Assembly (NCBI GenBank): GCA_900772775.1
Contig: CAAGRW010000097.1
Span: 1-25,513, forward strand
Length of the DNA stretch: 25,513 bases
Source: Candidatus Rifleibacteriota bacterium
Lineage (GTDB): Bacteria; Vulcanimicrobiota; Xenobia; Xenobiales; Xenobiaceae
Direction: 5' to 3'
Each line of letters begins with the position of its first letter. Position 1 is the first letter of the stretch. Positions 13,364 through 20,310 of the stretch are shown piece after piece. Position numbers and translations under genes: made by a program. Under the pieces are notes generated by a model. The model was not told where the DNA came from. It saw only the letters and a list, made by a program, of their open reading frames with translations, and did no database searches.

Positions 13364-15436
13364 CTACTTCTCAGCAGCAGCCTTAGCTTCGGCAATTACT
13401 TGCTCGGCTACCATGGGTGGGGTCTCTTCATAGTGGTCAAATTCCATAATGAAGGAGCCGCGACCCTGGGTGATACTGCGCAAGTCGATAGCGTAGCGCT
13501 GCATTTCAGCCAGAGGAACCTGGGCTTTAATGCACTGCAAGCCGTTACCGATAGGATCCATACCGCTGATACGACCGCGTTTGGAGTTGAGGTCGCCGAT
13601 TACGTCGCCCATATAGGAGTCGGGAACGGTAACTTCAACATTGACAATAGGCTCTAAGATGACGGGCTTAGCCTTGGGGGCGCCGTTCTTGAAAGCTTGC
13701 ATACCGGCAATTTGGAAGGCCATATCGGAAGAGTCTACTTCGTGCATCTTACCGTCGTAAAGGCGAACTTTTACGTCTACTACGGGGTTGCCGGCCAAAA
13801 TACCGCTTTCCATAGCTTTACGTACGCCTTTTTCTACAGCGGGAATGTAGTTCTTGGAAACTACGCCGCCGACGATATTGTCTTCGAAGACGAAACCGCT
13901 GCCGGAAGGAAGACCGCTAATTTCGATAGCAACTTGACCAAACTGACCGCGACCACCGGCTTGTTTCTTGTGACGGTACTCTTCGGAAACCTTACCTTTG
14001 AGGGTTTCGCGATAAGGAATCTTGCGGGCGTAAAGTTCTACGTCCACACCCATTCTCTTGAGGCGCTCTACGCAAAGGTCGAGCTGTACATCACCGATAC
14101 CGGTGAGAATGCTCTGGTGAGTCTCTTCTACGCGCTCGAGTTCGAGGGTAGGATCTTCTTGGAGCAAGCGCTGCAAGTTGGCGGAAAGCTTATCTTCGTC
14201 AGCTTTGGACTTGGCTCTAATAGCTCTGGAGAAGAAAGGACGAGGTAAGTCTAATCCGGGGAGAGTGACCTTGCGAGAAGCGTCGCAAAGGGTGTCGCCA
14301 GTAGCGGAAGCGCCTAAACGACCTACAGCCACGATGTCACCAGCGGGAGCTTCGGAGATCTTCTCTTGGCTCTTACCACGAATAGAGAGCAAGTTGCCGA
14401 TCTTTTCGTCGATACCGCGAGCTAAGTTGTGCAAGGTGGTATCGGGACGTAAAGTACCGGCGAAGACGCGCATGTAGGAAATCTTTCCTACGTAGGGGTC
14501 GGAGCTGGTTTTGAAGATGAGAGCTACGGCGGGAGCCTTAGAATCGGCAGCAATTTCTACATCGTTGCCATCAGCATCTTTAGCCACAGAAACGGCGGTG
14601 GGGGCGGGAGCGTAATTGACAACGGCGTCGGCCAATAAGCTGATGCCTTTGAGAGTTACGGAAGAACCGCACAGGGCGGGAACTACGGAACCGTTAGCAA
14701 TTAAGATCTTGAGACCGGCTTTAATCTCTTCAGTAGAGAGTTCCATGGCCTCAAAGAATTTTTCGGTGAGTTCATCAGTAGCTTCGGCGGCAGCTTCTAC
14801 GAGCTGTTCGCGGTGCTCTTCTACTTCGTCAGCCATGTCGGCGGGAATTTCAATTTCGGTGGCTACACCCTTAGCGTCGAAAGAGTAGGCTTTCTGATCG
14901 ATCAAGTCTACTACGCCGCTGAAACTCTCGGCAGCGCCGATAGGAAGCTGGATAGGTACTACACGAGCGCCTTTGAGCTTCTCTTTGGCTTCATCCATTA
15001 AGTGATGGAAGTTGGCATTCTCTTTGTCCATCTTGTTGACGAACATGATGCGAGCCTTAGAGCGGGCTTCGCAAGAATCCCAAATTTTTTCCATACCTAC
15101 TTCGGTGCCGGAGTTGGCAGCAGCTACCAAAATAGCGCAGTCGACAACTCTGAGGGCGCCGAGGCTCTCGGACACGAAGTCGAAGAATCCTGGGGTGTCG
15201 ATAATGTTTACTTTATTTTCTTTCCACTCGATAGGAACTACGGCGGAAAATACACTCATAGCGCGTTTGATTTCGTCGGGATCGAAGTCGGCGACGGTGT
15301 TGCCGTTTTCGACCTTTCCGAGTCTGTCAATGACGCCAGAGCAATAAAGCAAAGCTTCGGCTAAAGAAGTTTTGCCGGCTCCCTGGTGGCCGAACAATCC
15401 AATATTGCGAATCTTTTCTGTGGAATAAATGTTCAC
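13364..15436 (-). CDS. Elongation factor G-like GTPase (EF-G2 type)
   Basis: 690 residues with the full EF-G layout: GTPase domain (1-280), domain II, and domains III-V to the C-terminus. The P-loop GHQGAGKT (16-23), DTPG (80-83) and NKMD (134-137) are intact. It differs from canonical translational EF-G, where the P-loop is usually GHIDAGKTT and the switch I region has RGITI; here these are GHQGAGKTS and KRAMSV. This marks the EF-G-like paralogue family, whose role in translation is not settled; the organism probably has a separate canonical fusA. The start is GTG at 15436, set by GGAGGG seven or eight bases upstream. Codon choice suggests strong expression. It follows the 77-residue gene by 33 bases in one unit. 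Confidence 0.92.
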   Translation of the reverse strand: MNIYSTEKIRNIGLFGHQGAGKTSLAEALLYCSGVIDRLGKVENGNTVADFDPDEIKRAMSVFSAVVPIEWKENKVNIIDTPGFFDFVSESLGALRVVDCAILVAAANSGTEVGMEKIWDSCEARSKARIMFVNKMDKENANFHHLMDEAKEKLKGARVVPIQLPIGAAESFSGVVDLIDQKAYSFDAKGVATEIEIPADMADEVEEHREQLVEAAAEATDELTEKFFEAMELSTEEIKAGLKILIANGSVVPALCGSSVTLKGISLLADAVVNYAPAPTAVSVAKDADGNDVEIAADSKAPAVALIFKTSSDPYVGKISYMRVFAGTLRPDTTLHNLARGIDEKIGNLLSIRGKSQEKISEAPAGDIVAVGRLGASATGDTLCDASRKVTLPGLDLPRPFFSRAIRAKSKADEDKLSANLQRLLQEDPTLELERVEETHQSILTGIGDVQLDLCVERLKRMGVDVELYARKIPYRETLKGKVSEEYRHKKQAGGRGQFGQVAIEISGLPSGSGFVFEDNIVGGVVSKNYIPAVEKGVRKAMESGILAGNPVVDVKVRLYDGKMHEVDSSDMAFQIAGMQAFKNGAPKAKPVILEPIVNVEVTVPDSYMGDVIGDLNSKRGRISGMDPIGNGLQCIKAQVPLAEMQRYAIDLRSITQGRGSFIMEFDHYEETPPMVAEQVIAEAKAAAEK

Positions 15437-15469
15437 TAGCGGTCCCTCCGTACCGGGCGGGTTAAATAA

Positions 15470-15703
15470 TTATTCTGCTGTAGCAGTGGTTTCTTCGGCA
15501 GCAGTCTCTACAGCGGCTTCTGCGGGTTTGTTTTTGGGCTGATAACCTTCACGGTACTCAATGGGGATAAATTTGCCTTCTTTAACGGCAACTTCTCTGA
15601 GCCATCTGGCGCCGCCAATGCGGACCCAATCCTGACCTTCGATAGGAGCGCAGGATTTGCGGCATTTAGCTGGGGCGTTCTTTTTCGGCTTAGCAACAGA
15701 CAT
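15470..15703 (-). CDS. Small conserved-looking protein upstream of EF-G-like gene
   Basis: 77 residues, not recognised. The N-terminus is basic (MSVAKPKKNAPAKCRKSCAP) with two Cys at 14 and 18, the middle is a compact WVRIGGARWLREV segment, and the tail is an Ala/Glu/Thr-rich acidic stretch. GGAGGT about a dozen bases before the ATG supports real translation. It is first in a unit with the EF-G-like gene, so a role near the ribosome or RNA is possible, by association only. Confidence 0.75.
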   Translation of the reverse strand: MSVAKPKKNAPAKCRKSCAPIEGQDWVRIGGARWLREVAVKEGKFIPIEYREGYQPKNKPAEAAVETAAEETTATAE

Positions 15704-15729
15704 TTTAAATTAATACCTCCGTATTATAG

Positions 15730-15771
15730 GCGCCGACACCGCAACTTCATGCCTAGAAAGTCGGTGGGCGC
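15730..15771 (-). promoter_or_regulatory. Leader hairpin of the 77-aa / EF-G-like unit
   Basis: GCGCC (15730-15734) pairs with GGCGC (15767-15771) and CACCG (15737-15741) with CGGTG (15762-15766), with a two-base bulge and a 20-base loop. It sits in the RNA leader about 10 bases before the ribosome site. No U-run follows, so it is not a terminator. Confidence 0.45.
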
Positions 15772-15792
15772 AGAAACTTATAATGAAACGAT

Positions 15793-15821
15793 ATTATTAC
15801 ACAAATTCAGTGAATTTTCAA
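15793..15821 (-). promoter_or_regulatory. Promoter of the 77-aa / EF-G-like unit
   Basis: On the minus strand TTGAAA (15816-15821) is followed after exactly 17 bases by AATAAT (15793-15798), five of six matches in each. The predicted start near 15786 gives a leader of about 80 bases that includes the hairpin. Confidence 0.6.
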
Positions 15822-15915
15822 AATTCCGTAAGCTTTTCTTTTAGCTCAGCTTTTATCCTTCCTAAAAGCGTACTAATTTTATGTCAAATCAAAGCAAAGC
15901 AAGGTACGGTTTTAA

Positions 15916-16311
15916 TTATTCGGCAGTATAGGCGATGGCTTCAATTTCCACTTTTACTCCCTTAGGTAAAGCGGCAGCCTGAATAGCTGAGCGAGCCGGA
16001 GCGTTCTCTGTAAAAAAGCGGGCGTAGACTTGATTAAAATCGGCAAAATCGGCCATGTCGCTCAAAAAGCAAGTCGTTTTGAGGACGCAGTTTAAGTTAC
16101 TACCGGCTTTTCCCAAAACTTTTTGCAAATTTTTGAGAACTTGTTCAGTTTGTTCGGCTGTTGTGTTGCCTACAATGGCTCCACTTTCCGGGTGTAAAGG
16201 AATTTGGCCTGAGCAAAAGATCAGTGAACCTAAACGCACAGCTTGAGAATAAGGGCCGATAGCCTTAGGCGCTTGTTCTGTGGCAATAATTTCATGTTTG
16301 CTTGCGCTCAT
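15916..16311 (-). CDS. ridA: RidA family enamine/imine deaminase
   Basis: Cytoplasmic trimeric protein that hydrolyses reactive enamines and imines such as 2-aminoacrylate formed by PLP enzymes. 131 residues, typical length. The signature regions are present: GPYSQAV (19-25), FCSGQIP (32-38), the substrate-binding Arg107 in APARSAIQ and the C-terminal VEIEAIAY with the conserved Glu. AAGGAGAAA places the ATG at 16311. It is a single gene: the promoter of the next minus-strand unit lies in the gap downstream of it, and no clear terminator was found. Confidence 0.95.
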   Translation of the reverse strand: MSASKHEIIATEQAPKAIGPYSQAVRLGSLIFCSGQIPLHPESGAIVGNTTAEQTEQVLKNLQKVLGKAGSNLNCVLKTTCFLSDMADFADFNQVYARFFTENAPARSAIQAAALPKGVKVEIEAIAYTAE

Positions 16312-16429
16312 AATCTTTCTCCTTAAGGTAAAGTAGCTAATTCGCCGTCAATTTCCATGACTGGCAAGTGATACCTTTTGGGACGTCTTTAGCCATAAGG
16401 AGTATGTTAAATTGCGCTTAAAGCAGCTA

Positions 16430-16492
16430 GCCGCCGATAGAGTGAGAGCGCCTCTCGGGGGAGGCTGGGAGAGAATTGTAGAAATCGGCGGC
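16430..16492 (+). ncRNA. Unassigned structured element before the DUF2723 gene
   Basis: A 9-bp closing stem GCCGCCGAT (16430-16438) with ATCGGCGGC (16484-16492) encloses an inner hairpin GCCTC (16450-16454) with GAGGC (16461-16465) and the purine-rich GGGGGAGG. The fold, 63 bases, is too short for a tRNA and matches no riboswitch I know. It may be a regulatory leader or small RNA; typing it as RNA is an inference from structure only. Confidence 0.35.
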
Positions 16493-16519
16493 CATTCTAA
16501 TATGCTGTGAGCGCTCGTC

Positions 16520-18400
16520 ATGAAATGTCTGCCTGCTGAAGAAGCAAATTGGCTTTGCTTAAAACCTGCTTGTCGAATTGCCGCTATTGCCTTTATGGCA
16601 AGTTTTATTCTTTATCTTGTAACTTTGGCTCCGGCTATTCCGCCCGGCTTTGATAGTGCAGAATTGATTGGCGCTTGTGCTGCTGGTGGCATTGCCCATC
16701 CTCCAGGCTATCCGCTTTATACTATGCTGGGTTGGTTACTTTGCTCGTTGGGGTTGGCCGCCCCGGCTCTAACGATGAATGTCTTTTCGGCTTTGTGCTC
16801 AGCTGCTGCTTGTGCTTGCTTGGCTTTCGGCTTATCTTTGATGCTTAATTCTGCTTGGGGAGCTTTGGTTGGCGCTTTTTGTTTTGCTTTTGCCCTAAGT
16901 CCTTGGCGTATGGCAGTAGGAGCTGAAGTTTTTGCTTTGCACTTATTTTTTCTCAGCTTATTGGCGGCTTTGGCGGTAGTTTATAAAAAAATGTCTGCTT
17001 GGCGCCCTTATGCACTGTGGCTACTGAGCTTCGTTTTGGGCTTATCTTTCAGCCATCATCATACGACGGCGCTTTTTCTGCCAGGACTGGTTATATTTTT
17101 ATATTTGAGCAACCAAAGCTGTGATTTGGCGCTTCTCGAAAGCAAAACATTAAAGTCGAAAGCCAAGCAAGGTGCTGGGCTAAGCCGCTGCGCTGTTATA
17201 AGCGTTGCTTGCCTATGCTTTGTGTTGGGATTGCTCCCTTACCTTTGGCTTATAGGTAGGGCTCGCTTTTTGGCTGCCCATGCCGAGCCCTTTGTGGCCT
17301 TTAATTGGGGCAATCCTTCGACCTGGACTAATTTTTGCTGGGTTGTGACGCGCAGCGGCTACGGCAGTTTGCAACTGAGCACCAAAGGTGACGGCGCTTC
17401 CGGGGCGGCCTCGTTAGCTTATTGGCTATTGTCATTGGTTTTTAAGCAATTTAAGCTTTTAGCCGCAGGACTGGGGCTGTGGGGAATAGCCGTGGCTTGG
17501 AAGAAACAACGGGAAACTTTTTGGCTTTGGGGCTGTCTTTTGGCTTTGGCAGGGCCTATCTGGGCTTTGTATGCAGCCCAACCGGATAGCGAAGGCTATC
17601 AAGAAATGATGGAGCGCTTTTTCTGCTCTTCATATTTGGCTTTTGGAGCTTTTATTGGCTGTGGAGCCGCAAGTTTAGCCAACTGGGCTGCACTTAAGCA
17701 GAAGGCAAAACTAAAAAAGTGCCTGGTCTATATTGTTTTGCTGACAGCGTCGCTTTGGCCTCTGTCGTCTAATTGGAATGGAGCTTCCGAACGTGGGCAA
17801 TATTTAGTCAATGATACTTTGCTTTATATGGCAGCTTCTATACCGGATAGAGCCGTGGTGGTCGCTCAAAATGACGCCATTTGTGGCGGTTTGATTTATG
17901 CCAAAGCGGTGCTGAAACGCGATTTTATATTTATTCCGGTGGGAGTTTGTCATTCGCCCTGGTTTGTAGATTCGTTGCCATTTGCTTATGCTCAAACTCT
18001 AAAAACGCAAGGGCTGGCGGCTATGTTGGATCTGGCTTGGCGTGAAGGACGTGCCGTTTATTTTGACGACGAGCAAACAGCCGGACAGTGCGGATTGGAA
18101 TATGCGCCTTCGCATTATATTGTGCGCCAAGGATTGTTGTTTCGCTATGTAGGTAACGAAGAAAAAATATATGCTTCGGAAGCCGACCTTCGGCAATATC
18201 GTCTCCGGGCGCAGCGTGAGTTGGAAGAAGCGGTTAAACAATATCGTGTGGACTCTTACACAAAAAAGGCACGTCCATTTTGGCATAAATTTATGCTCAA
18301 CAAATGGGAACGTGCCCGCGAAGCTTTGTATGAAAACGCCGAATTAAGCAAAATCGAAAAATTTTGCCTACATGCTGAAGAGGCCGCTAACGAGAATTAG
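16520..18400 (+). CDS. DUF2723 multi-pass membrane protein (GT-C-like)
   Basis: 626 residues, about ten membrane helices in the first 420 and a soluble C-terminal tail. The DUF2723 signature is clear near the N-terminus: PPGFDSAEL (41-49, with Asp45 and Glu48) followed by AHPPGYPLY (59-67). Members resemble GT-C glycosyltransferases of the mannosyltransferase type and are thought to move sugars from polyprenyl carriers on the outer membrane face; the substrate is unknown. The ATG at 16520 lacks a visible ribosome site; the only good purine run (GGGGGAGG, 16457-16464) is within the upstream hairpin element. The end overlaps the convergent nucleotidyltransferase gene by 14 bases. Confidence 0.88.
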   Translation: MKCLPAEEANWLCLKPACRIAAIAFMASFILYLVTLAPAIPPGFDSAELIGACAAGGIAHPPGYPLYTMLGWLLCSLGLAAPALTMNVFSALCSAAACACLAFGLSLMLNSAWGALVGAFCFAFALSPWRMAVGAEVFALHLFFLSLLAALAVVYKKMSAWRPYALWLLSFVLGLSFSHHHTTALFLPGLVIFLYLSNQSCDLALLESKTLKSKAKQGAGLSRCAVISVACLCFVLGLLPYLWLIGRARFLAAHAEPFVAFNWGNPSTWTNFCWVVTRSGYGSLQLSTKGDGASGAASLAYWLLSLVFKQFKLLAAGLGLWGIAVAWKKQRETFWLWGCLLALAGPIWALYAAQPDSEGYQEMMERFFCSSYLAFGAFIGCGAASLANWAALKQKAKLKKCLVYIVLLTASLWPLSSNWNGASERGQYLVNDTLLYMAASIPDRAVVVAQNDAICGGLIYAKAVLKRDFIFIPVGVCHSPWFVDSLPFAYAQTLKTQGLAAMLDLAWREGRAVYFDDEQTAGQCGLEYAPSHYIVRQGLLFRYVGNEEKIYASEADLRQYRLRAQRELEEAVKQYRVDSYTKKARPFWHKFMLNKWERAREALYENAELSKIEKFCLHAEEAANEN

Positions 18401-19211
18401 TTAGGCGACGGCGAGCTTGTTCTAAAGATTCGGCGTCATCAATATTGTAAGCCGTTTCCGCATAAGGGCTGACTATACCGCAACAAGGCAATTTCAATAA
18501 TCTGGCGGCGGCTTCTTCGGCCATAGGAATAGTCAATTTACCTATGAGCAAATAAAATAATGTTTTTAAGCCTAAAATTCCGGCTAGTTTGAAAGGATTT
18601 TTGCGTCCGGCAGTTACTGCTGCCATAGCTTGTTTTATAGCTTCGGCAATGTCTGCTCTCAGGCAAGTTAAGCCGCCGCCACAGAAAGTGCCTTCTACCA
18701 TTTTTACCCAAGTATGGCGGACTTCAGGATATTTCGCTTGAGAAACGGCTTTGTCTAAAAAACCATACCATAAAACATTGTTCGGCTTAGCACTGCATCT
18801 ATCTAAAAAATCGTCAACGGCTTCTGTGGTTAAAAAAGGCAGATCGCCGGCAACTAACAGTACGGGATCGTGACTTGAAGGCAAAGCTTGGAGTCCTGAA
18901 AACAAAGATTGTATCAGACTGGAGCCGGCTGGAACTACTTCGTCGACGCCTTCCCATTCTGGCCCCAAATCTTCTTTTTTTACCGGACTTACTAGGACAA
19001 TGCGGCGGATACGCTGTGATTGGCGCAAAGCTGCCAAAGTGTAGGCGCTCATGGGTTTATTTCCCAGCATAATATGGCCTTTGCCTGGCACTTCTGGCTC
19101 TGAAGCTGGCAAATTTTTGAGCTGGCCGCCTGCCAGAAGAACTGCATCTATAGGCATAGCAAATTTGTCTTCGGGTTTTGCTAAATTCTTGGGCATTGTT
19201 GAATCACTCAT
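18387..19211 (-). CDS. MobA-like nucleotidyltransferase
   Basis: 274 residues of the NTP_transf_3 (MobA-like) fold, which attaches a nucleotide to a phosphorylated acceptor. Visible are the nucleotide-binding AVLLAGGQ (24-31), a KPMSAYTL segment and the metal-binding VAGDLPFLT (about 120-128). The usual GxGxRMG loop of IspD and its HDxARP motif are absent, so it is not the MEP cytidylyltransferase despite standing next to ispE. A C-terminal extension (about 200-274) includes a hydrophobic LFYLLIGKL helix. It begins 14 bases after the ispE stop, so the two are one unit. Acceptor and nucleotide are unknown. Confidence 0.82.
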   Translation of the reverse strand: MSDSTMPKNLAKPEDKFAMPIDAVLLAGGQLKNLPASEPEVPGKGHIMLGNKPMSAYTLAALRQSQRIRRIVLVSPVKKEDLGPEWEGVDEVVPAGSSLIQSLFSGLQALPSSHDPVLLVAGDLPFLTTEAVDDFLDRCSAKPNNVLWYGFLDKAVSQAKYPEVRHTWVKMVEGTFCGGGLTCLRADIAEAIKQAMAAVTAGRKNPFKLAGILGLKTLFYLLIGKLTIPMAEEAAARLLKLPCCGIVSPYAETAYNIDDAESLEQARRRLTNSR

Positions 19212-19225
19212 TTTTCACATAAATC

Positions 19226-20161
19226 CTAAGCAAAGCGGGTTAAATAGACTCGTCCCAATTTTTCTAAGCTATGTAGCAATTCCGGCTGAGCTTGGACTTG
19301 CTGGTATATTTTGGGGTTGAGCATAGCAAATATCGTAGAGCCGCTACCGCAAAGTTGGGCAGCTTGGCATCCCCAAGCGAGTAAAGCTTCTCTTATGGAG
19401 GTCAATTCAGGCTGCATAGCTTGAGCGGCTGGGTAGAGATCATTTTTCAATTCGTTGAGAAACAGAACTTGCCATAGACTGGCGTCTGGAGCGTGAAGCG
19501 CAGGCTGATTCTCTAAAAGCTTGATTAAATTGGCAGAACATCCCTTAGCTGGGTGGCGTTTCTCTTCAGGTAATTGATCCCAGGCCTTATAAACTTCTGG
19601 CGTACTTAGTCCGAAAGGCGGAATAAGCAAGAGGACGCCCCAATCCTTAAAAAGTTCAGGAGTCGGTAACTTGCTCAGTTGCTCACCTTTGCCTAAACCG
19701 CGGGCGGTATTCTCTACTAAACCAAAGGCTACGTCTGCTCCCAATTTAGCTGCTTCTGAGAGTAATACTTCATGGGATAGCTGCAAATCGTAAAGCTCGT
19801 TTAAGCCTTTTAAAGCAGCTGCACAATCGGCGCTGCCGCCTCCAAGGCCGCCGCCGGCCGGTATATTTTTATGTAATGTGAAGTGACAGGGCAATTCTTG
19901 GCCGGTTAGTTTTTGCAAAGCACTATGGGCTTTTAGCACCAAGTTGTTTTGATCGGCGCTTACTTCAAAACCGCAACCTATTTCGTCAACTATTTCCAAA
20001 TCAGTCTTTGGGGCTTTACTTAATAAAAGTTTGTCGGCCAATTCTAAGCTTTGAAAAATTGTATCTAGCTGATGGTAGCCATTAGGCAAAGTATCCAACA
20101 ATTCCAAAGTTAAATTTATTTTAGCTAGGGCTTGATAACTTAAAATATTTTGGTTTTCCAT
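19226..20161 (-). CDS. ispE: 4-diphosphocytidyl-2-C-methyl-D-erythritol kinase
   Basis: GHMP-family kinase that phosphorylates CDP-methylerythritol in the non-mevalonate (MEP) isoprenoid pathway. 311 residues. Signature parts: AKINLTLE (13-20, Lys14), the ATP-binding PAGGGLGGGSAD (101-112), GADVAFGL (141-148, Asp143) and the C-terminal CGSGSTIFAM. The ATG at 20161 is preceded by AAGG about eleven bases away. It leads the unit with the MobA-like gene. The presence of IspE shows that the host makes isopentenyl diphosphate by the MEP route, which would also supply polyprenyl carriers for the nearby GT-C-like proteins. Confidence 0.96.
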   Translation of the reverse strand: MENQNILSYQALAKINLTLELLDTLPNGYHQLDTIFQSLELADKLLLSKAPKTDLEIVDEIGCGFEVSADQNNLVLKAHSALQKLTGQELPCHFTLHKNIPAGGGLGGGSADCAAALKGLNELYDLQLSHEVLLSEAAKLGADVAFGLVENTARGLGKGEQLSKLPTPELFKDWGVLLLIPPFGLSTPEVYKAWDQLPEEKRHPAKGCSANLIKLLENQPALHAPDASLWQVLFLNELKNDLYPAAQAMQPELTSIREALLAWGCQAAQLCGSGSTIFAMLNPKIYQQVQAQPELLHSLEKLGRVYLTRFA

Positions 20162-20184
20162 GAAAAAAATACCTTATTTTTGCG

Positions 20185-20213
20185 CTTATAAGTCGATTTA
20201 TATCGTTAAACAA
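20185..20213 (-). promoter_or_regulatory. ispE: Promoter of ispE unit
   Basis: On the minus strand TTGTTT (20208-20213) and TATAAG (20185-20190) are separated by exactly 17 bases, shortly upstream of ispE and downstream of the terminator of the preceding gene. Confidence 0.55.
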
Positions 20214-20239
20214 ACAGCTTTGCTCAATGCGACACAAAC

Positions 20240-20283
20240 AAAAAAAATCCCCCACTATCAGAGCGTGCCCGGATAGTGAGGGA
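20240..20283 (-). terminator. Intrinsic terminator of the DUF3857 gene
   Basis: TCCC plus CACTATC (20248-20259) pairs with GATAGTG plus GGGA (20272-20283) with one mismatch and a 12-base loop. On the minus strand it is followed by a run of eight U (20240-20247). Confidence 0.9.
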
Positions 20284-20310
20284 ATGATGTCGAGGATTAG
20301 AATATTTTTT

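Noticed and set aside
13400..15364. Several plus-strand frames opposite the EF-G-like gene
   Set aside because: Explained by the codon bias of the real minus-strand gene; no ribosome sites or recognisable domains.
13364..15436. Calling this gene the canonical translational fusA
   Set aside because: P-loop and switch I differ from canonical EF-G, and no rpsL, rpsG or tuf genes are adjacent.
16400..16418. Tiny open frame after an AAGGAG run before the DUF2723 gene
   Set aside because: Only five codons, and the ribosome site is too close to the ATG.
16430..16492. tRNA gene with an acceptor-like 7-9 bp stem
   Set aside because: Only 63 bases, with no T-loop GTTCRA motif, no anticodon arm and no CCA end; kept only as an unassigned structured element.
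18387..19211. Calling this gene ispD because it lies next to ispE
   Set aside because: The GxGxRMG and HDxARP motifs of IspD are missing and the AGGQ / AGDLPF pattern fits the MobA-like family.
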